From positions 1 through 34,142 of the forward strand of contig CANROX010000017.1 of NCBI GenBank assembly GCA_947632335.1: a stretch of 34,142 nucleotides of DNA, read 5' to 3'. The notes under the pieces are model-generated. The model ran no database searches and had not been told where the DNA came from. It saw only the letters and a list, made by a program, of their open reading frames with translations. Position numbers and translations under genes: made by a program. Numbering within the stretch: position 1 is the first letter of the stretch; every line of letters begins with the position of its first letter. Positions 13,233 through 21,868 of the stretch are shown here, piece after piece. This DNA is from an uncultured Clostridia bacterium (GTDB lineage Bacteria > Bacillota > Clostridia > Oscillospirales > Acutalibacteraceae).

Positions 13233-15052
13233 TATTTCTTGCGGTTTGCGTCTTTTAATCTTTGTTCTCTTGAAAGTGTCATTTTTCTCATTCTAATATT
13301 TTCAGGCGTTACTTCCACAAGCTCGTCGTCACCAATAAACTCAAGACACTGCTCCAAGGACATAATTGAGGGAGGCGTTAGTTTTAGGGCGTCGTCAGAG
13401 CCTGACGCTCTGGTATTTGTCATATGTTTTTTCTTACATACATTGACAGTCAAATCCTCCGCCTTAGGTGAAGCGCCTACAATCATACCCTCATACACCG
13501 GTGTGCCTGCACCTATAAACAGTCTGCCCCTTTCCTGTGCCGCATTAAGGCCATAGGCAACAGCCTCCCCTGTTTCCCACGCAATAAGGGAACCTTGATG
13601 GCGGGTAATAATTTCACCTTTCCAAGGTTCATATGCGTCAAATACATGATTCATAATGCCGTTGCCATTTGTATCTGTAAGAAATTCCGGTCTGTAACCC
13701 ATAAGACCACGGGATGGAATACGAAATTCAATATGAGTTGTACCACTTCCGTTAGTATCCATATTTACAAGCTCAGCTTTTCTTGAACCCAGTTTTTCCA
13801 TAACAGCTCCTACATATTCGTCAGGGACTTCTATCATAAGAACTTCCACAGGCTCGTTAAGTTTTCCGTCAATTTCTTTAGTGATAACCTGTGGGCGTGA
13901 CACCTGAAACTCATAATCCTGTCTTCTCATTGTTTCGATAAGGATTGAAAGATGAAGCTCGCCTCGTCCCGACACCTTGAATGTATCCGCAGAGTCCGTT
14001 TCCTCAACCTTTAAGGCAACATTGGTTTCAACTTCCTTAAAAAGTCTGTCACGGATATTTCTTGATGTTACATATTTACCCTCTTTACCTGCAAAGGGAG
14101 AGTTATTAACCATAAAGTTCATAGTAACGGTAGGTTCATCAATCTTTATAAAGGGCAGGGGTTCAACACAGTCATAGGAACAGATAGTTTCACCTATATT
14201 AATTGAACCTGCACCGCTGATACATACAAGGTCACCTATTGTTGCAGAGTCAGTTTCCGCTCTGGTTAATCCCTCGTACTGATAGAGTTTTTGGATTTTG
14301 GCATTCTTACGACTTCCGTCAATACCGCACAGAACAACGCCCTGTCCTGCCTTTACAGAGCCTCTTACAACTCTGCCTACACCAATACGGCCTACATAGT
14401 CATCATAATCAATATTTGAAATAAGAATTTGAAGTCCGCCCTCAGGGTCTCCCTGGGGAGCAGGTATTTCCTCTATAATTTTCTCAAAAAGAGGTTTCAT
14501 ATCTGTTCCCTTTTCATATGGGTCAAGCATAGCATAGCCTGCCTTTGCAGAGGCATAGACAACAGGAAATTCAATTTGGTTTTCGTCTGCACCCAGTTCT
14601 ATGAATAGGTCCAGAACCTCGTCCACAACCTCCTCGGGACGGGAACCCTCTCTGTCAATTTTATTTACAACAACAAGAGGCTTTTTCTTTAGTCCGAGAG
14701 CCTTTTTGAGGACAAATCTGGTTTGTGGCATACAACCCTCAAATGCGTCAACAACAAGAAGTACACCGTCAACCATTTGGAGAATACGCTCTACCTCACC
14801 GCCAAAGTCTGCATGGCCCGGGGTATCAACAATATTTATTTTTGTATCCCCAAATTTAACAGATGTGGTTTTTGACAGAATTGTAATACCCCTTTCCCTT
14901 TCAAGGTCGTTGCTGTCCATAACCCTCTCTTCAACAACTTCGTTTGAACGGAAAGTACCGCTCTGTTTGAGAAGTTCGTCAACCAGGGTTGTCTTACCAT
15001 GGTCAACATGGGCAATAATTGCGATATTCCTCAGATTATCTCTTGTAGCCAT
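13232..15052 (-). CDS. typA: TypA/BipA ribosome-associated GTPase
   Basis: Translational GTPase of the elongation-factor family with G1 AHVDHGKTT, G3 DTPGHADFGG and G4 NKIDREGSRPEE, plus the BipA C-terminal domain (EYVGAVMEKLGSRKAELVNM). It acts in 50S subunit assembly and stress or cold adaptation. An in-frame GTG at 15076 would add 8 residues, but it lacks a ribosome site. The ATG at 15052 (MATRDNLRN) has AAGGA 10 bases upstream and matches the usual TypA start, giving 606 residues. It is followed without a gap by the exonuclease gene. Confidence 0.96.
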   Translation of the reverse strand: MATRDNLRNIAIIAHVDHGKTTLVDELLKQSGTFRSNEVVEERVMDSNDLERERGITILSKTTSVKFGDTKINIVDTPGHADFGGEVERILQMVDGVLLVVDAFEGCMPQTRFVLKKALGLKKKPLVVVNKIDREGSRPEEVVDEVLDLFIELGADENQIEFPVVYASAKAGYAMLDPYEKGTDMKPLFEKIIEEIPAPQGDPEGGLQILISNIDYDDYVGRIGVGRVVRGSVKAGQGVVLCGIDGSRKNAKIQKLYQYEGLTRAETDSATIGDLVCISGAGSINIGETICSYDCVEPLPFIKIDEPTVTMNFMVNNSPFAGKEGKYVTSRNIRDRLFKEVETNVALKVEETDSADTFKVSGRGELHLSILIETMRRQDYEFQVSRPQVITKEIDGKLNEPVEVLMIEVPDEYVGAVMEKLGSRKAELVNMDTNGSGTTHIEFRIPSRGLMGYRPEFLTDTNGNGIMNHVFDAYEPWKGEIITRHQGSLIAWETGEAVAYGLNAAQERGRLFIGAGTPVYEGMIVGASPKAEDLTVNVCKKKHMTNTRASGSDDALKLTPPSIMSLEQCLEFIGDDELVEVTPENIRMRKMTLSREQRLKDANRKK

Positions 15053-15115
15053 TCTTATCATTTCCTTCTTTTTCACTTCATTTTCTTATTATATAACATT
15101 TTTATGCAATTACTG

Positions 15116-15144
15116 ATTATATCACAACATAATGTAAATTACAA
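15116..15144 (-). promoter_or_regulatory. Promoter of typA
   Basis: On the minus strand TTGTAA (15139-15144), a 17-base spacer, then TATAAT (15116-15121), about 60 bases before the ATG at 15052. Confidence 0.55.
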
Positions 15145-15167
15145 ATAAAAATAGAATATCCGTTGTT

Positions 15168-15185
15168 TTGTTAAAAATTTCACAT
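15168..15185 (+). promoter_or_regulatory. Rex-operator-like site 1
   Basis: TTGTTAAAAATTTCACAT matches 12 of 14 fixed positions of the clostridial Rex operator TTGTTAANNNNTTAACAA. It lies 53 bp centre to centre upstream of site 2, about five helical turns. Confidence 0.5.
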
Positions 15186-15220
15186 TATCTCAACTCATAT
15201 TTGGGCATTAATAAACTAAA

Positions 15221-15238
15221 TTGTTATAAATTTAACAT
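15221..15238 (+). promoter_or_regulatory. Rex-operator-like site 2 at the acn promoter
   Basis: TTGTTATAAATTTAACAT matches 12 of 14 fixed positions of TTGTTAANNNNTTAACAA. Its last base is the first base of the -35 hexamer, so a bound repressor would block RNA polymerase. The rex gene is third in the operon that this promoter drives. Confidence 0.65.
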
Positions 15239-15266
15239 TGATTAAAAATACAAAATATTGTATAAT
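15238..15266 (+). promoter_or_regulatory. Promoter of acn-icd-rex
   Basis: TTGATT (15238-15243), 17 bases, then TATAAT (15261-15266), with a leader of about 80 bases. The same hexamers and spacing occur at the peptide-maturation operon and its candidate precursor gene. Confidence 0.8.
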
Positions 15267-15351
15267 ATGTATGTATTTTATTCTTGTATGACTATTTTAC
15301 ATAAGGAAGAAGGATATTACGAGAAAATTTCTAAAAAAGGAGTAAACAAAA

Positions 15352-17283
15352 ATGGGTTACACACTCGCAGAAAAAATCATCAAAAATCATATTGTTGACG
15401 GCGAAATGATTAAGGGTACCGACATAGGTCTTAAAATTGACCAAACCCTTACCCAGGACGCTACCGGTACAATGGCATACCTTGAATTTGAGGCTATGGG
15501 CGTGCCAAGGGTTAAAACAGAAAAATCTGTTGCCTATATTGACCACAACACTTTACAGACAGGTTTTGAAAATGCTGACGACCACAGGTTTATTCAGTCT
15601 GTTTGCAAAAAACACGGTATTTACTTCTCAAAGCCGGGTAACGGTATTTGTCATCAGGTTCATCTGGAGCGTTTCGGCAAGCCGGGCAAAACATTAATCG
15701 GTTCTGATTCCCACACACCGACCGGCGGCGGTATCGGTATGCTGGCTATGGGTGCCGGAGGACTTGATGTTGCAGTTGCCATGGGCGGCGGTGCTTACTA
15801 TATTACTATGCCCAAAATGGTGAGGGTAAATCTTACAGGCAAGCTAAACCCATGGGTTGCCGCTAAGGATATTATCCTTGAAGTTCTAAGAATTATGTCA
15901 GTTAAAGGCGGAGTAGGCAAGATTGTAGAATACGGCGGTGAGGGTGTTAAGACGCTTTCTGTTCCTGAAAGAGCTACAATCACAAATATGGGTGCCGAGC
16001 TTGGCGCAACAACTTCTATCTTCCCGTCTGACGAAATAACCCTTGAATTTTTAAAGGCTCAGGACAGGGCTGAAGATTGGATTGAACTAAAGCCTGATGA
16101 GGACGCCTTTTATGATGAGGTCATTGATATTGACCTTAGCACCCTAAAGCCTATGGCAGCCTGTCCTCATTCACCTGACAATATTAAGACCATTGAGAGC
16201 CTTGCAGGCCAGCAGGTTGACCAGATTTGCATTGGTTCCTGCACCAACTCCTCTTACAGAGATTTAATGACGGTTGCCCATATTTTAAAGGGTAAAACTA
16301 TTGCCGAAAATGTGTCCCTTGCTATTGCCCCCGGCTCTAAGCAGGTTTTCAATATGTTAGCGCTTAACGGTGCTTTAGGAGACCTTATAGCTTCAGGTGC
16401 AAGAATACTGGAATCTGCCTGCGGTCCCTGTATCGGTATGGGCCAGTCACCTAATTCAAAGGGTATCTCACTGAGAACATTTAACAGAAACTTCCTTGGA
16501 CGCTCCGGCACTAAGGACGGTCAAATTTTCCTTGTATCTCCTGAAACAGCAGCGGCCTCTGCCCTTACAGGTGTATTCACAGACCCCACAACCCTCGGTG
16601 AAGGCTATAAGGTTGAAATGCCTGAAAAATTCCTTATTAACGACAATATGGTTATTGCTCCTGCTACAGTTGAGGAAATGGACAATATTGAAGTCCTTAG
16701 AGGTCCAAACATTAAGCCATTTCCTGAAACTTCTCCACTTGAAGAAACAATAAATGCTACATGTGCATTAAAGGTTGAAGATAACATTACCACAGACCAC
16801 ATTATGCCTGCCGGTGCAAAAATTCTTCCCCTTCGTTCAAATATTCCTGCTATCTCACAGCATTGTTTTACGGTTTGCGACCCTGATTTTCCTGCAAGAG
16901 CAAAGGAACTTGGCTCTTCAATAATTGTTGGCGGTGCAAACTACGGACAGGGTTCTTCCAGAGAGCACGCTGCCCTTGCACCACTTTATCTTGGTGTTAA
17001 GGCTGTTCTTGTTAAATCATTTGCAAGAATTCACAGAGCCAACCTTATTAATGCAGGTATTCTCCCCCTCGAATTTTGTAACGAGGAGGATTACAACAAA
17101 ATATCCTTAAATGATAAAATCACACTGCCTGATGTTAAATCCATTATTGAAAAAGGCGGAAATGTTAAGATAATTAACGAAACCACCGGTCAGGAAATTA
17201 TGGCAAAGTGTGAGTTGACAGACAGAACCAGAGCAATTATTATTGCAGGCGGTCTTTTAAACTACACAAAAGAAAACAGCTAA
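15352..17283 (+). CDS. acn: Aconitate hydratase
   Basis: Aconitase of the roughly 640-residue mitochondrial-like bacterial type, 643 residues; converts citrate to isocitrate. Cluster ligands and neighbours are visible: [13 protein letters not shown], then [16 protein letters not shown], giving the three Cys that hold the 4Fe-4S cluster. The swivel domain begins after about residue 470, with [19 protein letters not shown] and [18 protein letters not shown] lies upstream of the ATG. The isocitrate dehydrogenase gene follows 17 bases later. In a fermentative anaerobe this pair most likely serves 2-oxoglutarate and glutamate synthesis rather than a full cycle. Citrate synthase is not in view. Confidence 0.97.
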   Translation: MGYTLAEKIIKNHIVDGEMIKGTDIGLKIDQTLTQDATGTMAYLEFEAMGVPRVKTEKSVAYIDHNTLQTGFENADDHRFIQSVCKKHGIYFSKPGNGICHQVHLERFGKPGKTLIGSDSHTPTGGGIGMLAMGAGGLDVAVAMGGGAYYITMPKMVRVNLTGKLNPWVAAKDIILEVLRIMSVKGGVGKIVEYGGEGVKTLSVPERATITNMGAELGATTSIFPSDEITLEFLKAQDRAEDWIELKPDEDAFYDEVIDIDLSTLKPMAACPHSPDNIKTIESLAGQQVDQICIGSCTNSSYRDLMTVAHILKGKTIAENVSLAIAPGSKQVFNMLALNGALGDLIASGARILESACGPCIGMGQSPNSKGISLRTFNRNFLGRSGTKDGQIFLVSPETAAASALTGVFTDPTTLGEGYKVEMPEKFLINDNMVIAPATVEEMDNIEVLRGPNIKPFPETSPLEETINATCALKVEDNITTDHIMPAGAKILPLRSNIPAISQHCFTVCDPDFPARAKELGSSIIVGGANYGQGSSREHAALAPLYLGVKAVLVKSFARIHRANLINAGILPLEFCNEEDYNKISLNDKITLPDVKSIIEKGGNVKIINETTGQEIMAKCELTDRTRAIIIAGGLLNYTKENS

Positions 17284-17300
17284 GAAAAGGAGAATGGAAA

Positions 17301-18509
17301 ATGGCAAAAATTCCTATGACCACCCCTCTCGTTGAGATGGACGGGGATGAAATGACAAGAATTATATGGAAAATGATTAAGGATATACTTATTAATCCAT
17401 ATGTTGATTTAAAAACAGAATATTATGACCTGGGTCTTGAAAACAGAAATGCAACCAACGACCGGGTTACTGTTGACTCAGCAGAGGCAACCAAAAAATA
17501 TGGTGTTGCTGTTAAATGTGCCACTATTACACCTAACGCCGCCAGAATGACGGAATATAACCTTAAAGAAATGTGGAAATCCCCAAACGGCACTATCAGG
17601 GCAATACTTGACGGTACAGTATTCCGTTCACCTATTATTGTAAAGGGCATTACACCTTATCTTCCAACATGGAAAAAGCCTATTACTATTGCAAGACACG
17701 CCTACGGTGATGTTTATAAAAATACGGAAATGATTGTTAAGGGCGGCTCAAAGGCAGAACTCCTTGTTACAAAGCCCGACGGCACAACCGAAACTTCTCT
17801 TATACATGAGTTTAAGGGCGACGGCGTAATTCAGGGTATGCACAATCTGGACGCATCTATCAGTTCATTTGCAAGAGCCTGCTTTAACTATGCCCTTGAC
17901 CTTAAACAGGATATTTGGTTTGCCACAAAGGACACAATCAGCAAAAAGTATGACCACACATTTAAGGATATTTTCCAGGAAATATTTGATAAAGAATATA
18001 AGGAAAAATTTGAAAAGGCGGGTATTGAATACTTCTACACACTTATTGACGACGCTGTTGCCAGAGTGGTTCGTTCAGAGGGCGGTTATATCTGGGCCTG
18101 TAAGAACTACGACGGAGATGTTATGAGCGATATGATTGCCACAGCCTTTGGCTCTCTTGCTATGATGACATCTGTGCTTGTTTCCCCTGAGGGCATTTAC
18201 GAGTATGAGGCAGCCCACGGTACAGTTCAAAGACACTACTACAAGCATCTCAAAGGTGAAGAAACCTCAACAAACAGTGTCGCAACATTATTTGCTTGGA
18301 CAGGCGCTCTTCGCAAAAGGGGTGAGCTTGATGATAATACTGCACTGTGCGACTTTGCGGACAAGCTGGAAAAGGCTACAATCAAGACTATTGAAGATGG
18401 AGTTATGACAGGTGACTTATATCTTCTCTCTACCCTGCCCAATAAGCAGAAAGTAAACACAGAAGATTTCCTTGTAGCTGTAAACGAAAGGCTCAAGGAA
18501 ACTCTCTAA
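17301..18509 (+). CDS. icd: NADP-type isocitrate dehydrogenase (eukaryote-like subfamily)
   Basis: 402 residues, the size and style of the homodimeric type II isocitrate dehydrogenases otherwise known from eukaryotes and some bacteria. Family segments include [13 protein letters not shown] at the N-terminus, [30 protein letters not shown] and [14 protein letters not shown]. It oxidises isocitrate to 2-oxoglutarate and CO2. Cofactor preference for NADP is inferred from the subfamily. It lies between acn and rex in one operon. Confidence 0.95.
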   Translation: MAKIPMTTPLVEMDGDEMTRIIWKMIKDILINPYVDLKTEYYDLGLENRNATNDRVTVDSAEATKKYGVAVKCATITPNAARMTEYNLKEMWKSPNGTIRAILDGTVFRSPIIVKGITPYLPTWKKPITIARHAYGDVYKNTEMIVKGGSKAELLVTKPDGTTETSLIHEFKGDGVIQGMHNLDASISSFARACFNYALDLKQDIWFATKDTISKKYDHTFKDIFQEIFDKEYKEKFEKAGIEYFYTLIDDAVARVVRSEGGYIWACKNYDGDVMSDMIATAFGSLAMMTSVLVSPEGIYEYEAAHGTVQRHYYKHLKGEETSTNSVATLFAWTGALRKRGELDDNTALCDFADKLEKATIKTIEDGVMTGDLYLLSTLPNKQKVNTEDFLVAVNERLKETL

Positions 18510-18528
18510 TCGAAAGGTGGCATAATTA

Positions 18529-19167
18529 ATGCCAAAGCATGATAAAATTTCAATGTCGGTTATAAGGCGTTTACCTCGATATTACAGATTTATAAGCGAG
18601 CTTGCTGAAAATGATGTCCAGCGTATAAGTTCAAGTAAACTGGCGGAGCTTATGAATGTTACCGCAAGCCAAATCAGGCAGGATTTTAACTGCTTCGGTG
18701 GTTTCGGTCAACAGGGCTATGGCTACAGCGTTGAATTTCTCAAACAAGAAATGGAAACAATACTTGGACTGAACAAGGTGAACAACACTATTATCCTTGG
18801 CGCAGGTAATCTTGGCAAAGCGGTGGCGCTTCACATTAACTTTGCCGAAAAGGGATTTAAGCTAAAGGGAATTTTTGAAACAAATCCGGATATCATCGGT
18901 ACGCAAATTGCAGATATTAATGTATATCCGGAAAGTTCTCTGATTAATTTTATCAAGACAAATGACATTTCTATTGCTGTACTGTGTATTCCAAAGAACA
19001 GCGTTGGAGAAATAATTGATAAGCTGTATAACAATGGAATAAAAAACTTTTGGAATTTTTCCCACTACGATATTTCCCGAAAATACAGCGACACCATTGT
19101 TGAGAATGTTCATATGAGCGACAGCCTTATGACATTATCCTACAGGATAAATGAAACAAGACAGTGA
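18529..19167 (+). CDS. rex: Rex redox-sensing repressor
   Basis: 212 residues. The N-terminal winged helix (about 1-80) contains ISSSKLAELMNVTASQIRQD and the signature FGGFGQQGYGY. A Rossmann NAD(H)-binding domain follows with LGAGNLGKAVA. Rex binds its operator when NADH is low and lets go when NADH rises. It is unusual to find it as the last gene of an acn-icd operon. The two Rex-like sites before that operon suggest that the redox state controls the oxidative branch to 2-oxoglutarate and that rex regulates itself. The ribosome site is AAAGGTGG. Confidence 0.95.
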   Translation: MPKHDKISMSVIRRLPRYYRFISELAENDVQRISSSKLAELMNVTASQIRQDFNCFGGFGQQGYGYSVEFLKQEMETILGLNKVNNTIILGAGNLGKAVALHINFAEKGFKLKGIFETNPDIIGTQIADINVYPESSLINFIKTNDISIAVLCIPKNSVGEIIDKLYNNGIKNFWNFSHYDISRKYSDTIVENVHMSDSLMTLSYRINETRQ

Positions 19168-19176
19168 TAATCTTTA

Positions 19177-19202
19177 CAGGGCATAATATATGCCCTGTTT
19201 TT
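19177..19202 (+). terminator. Terminator of acn-icd-rex
   Basis: Stem CAGGGCATA/TATGCCCTG (19177-19185 and 19189-19197) followed by five Ts on the plus strand. Confidence 0.93.
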
Positions 19203-19208
19203 CTATGG

Positions 19209-19236
19209 AAAAAGGCACATCATAATGATGTGCCTT
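19209..19236 (-). terminator. Terminator of the cohesin-like gene
   Basis: Stem AAGGCACATCA/TGATGTGCCTT (19212-19222 and 19226-19236), followed by Ts on the minus strand. It stands back to back with the rex terminator. Confidence 0.88.
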
Positions 19237-19246
19237 AAATTATTTA

Positions 19247-20578
19247 TCATTTTTTTACGGTGATTTTACAGCTTGCCTTCCTTTTACTGCCGTCCGTTGC
19301 TGTAGCTATAAGAATAACACTTCCCTTTTTCTTAGCTGTAACCTTAATATACTTACCGGAGGAAGTTTGCTTCTTTGAAATTTTAATAATATTTTTCTTG
19401 TTTACTGTCCATTTAACCTTTTTAACATTTGCATTTTCAGGTTTAACTGTGGCCTTAATTTTAAATTTTTTCTTAACTTTAAGTACTTTTTTTACAACCG
19501 AGAGCTTAACCTTTGTTACAGGCTGTTTAACTGTAATTTTGCACTGTGCACACTTCTTACTGCCGTCCTTGGCTGTTGCCCTGATATAGGAATAACCCTT
19601 GGACTTTGCAGTAACCCTGCCGGACTGTGTCACCACGGCTACCCTTTTATTTGTTGCAGACCAGGAAATTCCCTTGTTATAAGCGTTACTTGGATAAACC
19701 TTTGCTTTAAGGTTAAAGGATTTCCCAACATTTAATAATTTTGATGTTGCGTTTAAAGTGACCTTTGTAACCTTAACATTGGGCTTTGGAGGAGTGTCAG
19801 TGGAAGTTGAGGATGTTTCCGTTGATGAGGGTTGTTTCTTTGTGGCAACCGCCGTAATTACAATATCTCCCGCCACATTATCTGTTGAAAGCACATAGCT
19901 GTCCCCCTCAACAGTATAAGGCAGAACATCATCTCCATTTGTACAAATTAAAGTTTTAATTTCATAACCCTCTGTCGGGGTAAGGGTTGTCTTATATGAA
20001 CTTCCCCTTTTAACCAACTCTGTTTTATTGCTGGATGTCACTTCTGAAAGGAAATAACTGACACTGTAGTTTCCCTCAACAGGTGTTGCATCAACAGTCA
20101 TACGAAAAGAAAGCTTTGTTTCGTCAATATTTCCTTGGTCAGCAATAGTATTGGAATTTCCGTCATCAATTATTTCCCAGTATACCGGAATATTATATTG
20201 ACCTGAGGCGCTTACTGTAAATTCAGCAGTAAAGAGAACTGCCTCATTTTTAAAGTCATATAAATCAACAGAAGAACCGGAAAAATAAATATTTCCCTGC
20301 CCGTCATTGGTATAATGGTGCAATCCCGATGTAATATTGGGCATATTAAAGCTCTCAAACTGTAGACCATTAGTATCGTAGCTTAAACTTCCCTGAAAAT
20401 CTTCCCATAATTCAGTGGACCTTGCATAATAGTTGACCTTTACATTATCCCCAACATTGACAGAAACCCCATTAACAGTTGCCGTACTCTTAGCAGATAC
20501 AGCCGGTACAGACATAAAAAGGCTTACTGCCATAAGCAGGGCAAGCACTATAGAAATTAGTTTTGTTTTTGCTTTCAT
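19247..20578 (-). CDS. Secreted cohesin-like protein with Big2 domains (candidate scaffoldin)
   Basis: 443 residues. The signal peptide is 1-29 (VSA/K). Residues about 33-165 look like a cohesin: VGDNVKVNYYARS, then FQGSLSYDTNGLQFESF, then VLFTAEFTVSASGQYNI, which follow the strand pattern and spacing of cohesins. Residues about 168-246 are a repeat module also present in the Sas6-like dockerin protein. After a Ser/Thr/Pro linker come two basic Big2 (bacterial Ig-like) domains at about 268-350 and 352-443. There is no LPXTG motif, SLH domain or membrane anchor; the basic Big2 domains could hold it to the wall. AGGAGG lies before the start. If the cohesin call is right, it would bind dockerins such as the two encoded here. 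Confidence 0.7.
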   Translation of the reverse strand: MKAKTKLISIVLALLMAVSLFMSVPAVSAKSTATVNGVSVNVGDNVKVNYYARSTELWEDFQGSLSYDTNGLQFESFNMPNITSGLHHYTNDGQGNIYFSGSSVDLYDFKNEAVLFTAEFTVSASGQYNIPVYWEIIDDGNSNTIADQGNIDETKLSFRMTVDATPVEGNYSVSYFLSEVTSSNKTELVKRGSSYKTTLTPTEGYEIKTLICTNGDDVLPYTVEGDSYVLSTDNVAGDIVITAVATKKQPSSTETSSTSTDTPPKPNVKVTKVTLNATSKLLNVGKSFNLKAKVYPSNAYNKGISWSATNKRVAVVTQSGRVTAKSKGYSYIRATAKDGSKKCAQCKITVKQPVTKVKLSVVKKVLKVKKKFKIKATVKPENANVKKVKWTVNKKNIIKISKKQTSSGKYIKVTAKKKGSVILIATATDGSKRKASCKITVKK

Positions 20579-20671
20579 AATATACCTCCTGTTTTATCAT
20601 AAACATACATATAAGCCGTGTTAATTCAAAAGCCGCACCTGCAATAAATTACAAACACAGAATGTACTAAA

Positions 20672-21868
20672 TCAAAAGCCTGCCATCTTCATAACCTCAT
20701 TAAGGTACTTAAATTCCCTTTCGTCATTATATTTTCTATAATTTGCAATATTTTTTCTGTAGGTTTTACTGTCCTTTGAAAATAAAACTTTTATCCCCCT
20801 ATGAGCCCATGTAAAAGGCAAAAATATTTTGGACTTTTTAAGAATGGGATAATCTTCTTCCATTCTCATTACCGGAGGGAATATCCTGTGAAAAAGATAA
20901 TTTTCTTTATTGGAATTATCTAAATATTTTTCTATATAATTTTTCTTAGAAGTATAAATCTTTATTTCATGTGTTCCGAAAGTGTTGTTTGACAGAATAA
21001 AAACATCAACTAAATCAAAGCCATCCTCTGTCATTACACCCTCAAAGTATTTTTCTCCCTTAGAAATAAGCATTTTATGAAATTTATATGTGCCTGACTT
21101 TTTAAGTATTTTGTCTACATATTCCCAATCAATCTTATTTTTCAGGGCTCTGTTTAGGTTATAAACATCACAGACCATTCTGACGCCCATACCTGAAATA
21201 TCACGGAAATGTTTTGCGTAATGCTCAATAATGTAGATATAGTGGTCGTCAAGGGAAAATTCATAGGAATGTTCTGTACCGTCAACCGGCTTTGCCACAC
21301 TAAAAAGATTATCCCCGAAAGTTGTATCCCTAAATTCCCCGTTATCTCCGTGAATTTCCACTTGAACAAAGGGCATCTGATTGGCAACAATAAGTGTTTC
21401 GGTTTCAACACTAAAAGTGTAGTCCATACTTTTCAAAATTTCCTTAATTTTAGGAAAATCCTCTACCCTGACATGAATATCCATATCACTCATGGTTCTG
21501 AAATCCGGCTGTCCATATGTGTCCTTTATAAACTGTCCTTTTACAGGCAGGTTGTCCACACCGTTTCTTTCAAAAGCACTTACCAACTTTCGCTGTGCGT
21601 CAAATTGGGAGGCGTCCTTCATAAGCATAAATTTTCTGTTATACACAAATCTTTTTTTGATTTCAAGGGGTAAATCAATTTCTGCCTTATCCATACCGTA
21701 ACACACCATATTGGCAATACTGTTTTTACCGGAAATTTCAAAAATATGGTTAAAATCTATCTCGTCAGTAGATATGTCCACATGGTTTTTGTTTCCAAAT
21801 AGACAGGATAGAATTTCTAAAATAAATATATATTCTCTTTTTTCTATTAAAGAAAATTCTTTTTTCAA
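20672..21868 (-). CDS. Nucleotidyltransferase-family protein (PF14907 type)
   Basis: 398 residues. The nucleotidyltransferase core is LPVKGQFIKDTYGQPDFRTMSDMDIHVRV (about residues 108-136), with the paired Asp residues of SDMDIHV as metal ligands; this pattern fits the uncharacterised NTP_transf_5 family. The start is TTG at 21868, directly after the ABC-transporter stop, with GAGGAA 6 bases before it. It is the last gene of the five-gene operon. Members of this family accompany some lasso-peptide clusters, such as that of paeninodin, where the substrate is unclear. I saw no clear terminator in the 93 bases after it. Confidence 0.75.
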   Translation of the reverse strand: MKKEFSLIEKREYIFILEILSCLFGNKNHVDISTDEIDFNHIFEISGKNSIANMVCYGMDKAEIDLPLEIKKRFVYNRKFMLMKDASQFDAQRKLVSAFERNGVDNLPVKGQFIKDTYGQPDFRTMSDMDIHVRVEDFPKIKEILKSMDYTFSVETETLIVANQMPFVQVEIHGDNGEFRDTTFGDNLFSVAKPVDGTEHSYEFSLDDHYIYIIEHYAKHFRDISGMGVRMVCDVYNLNRALKNKIDWEYVDKILKKSGTYKFHKMLISKGEKYFEGVMTEDGFDLVDVFILSNNTFGTHEIKIYTSKKNYIEKYLDNSNKENYLFHRIFPPVMRMEEDYPILKKSKIFLPFTWAHRGIKVLFSKDSKTYRKNIANYRKYNDEREFKYLNEVMKMAGF

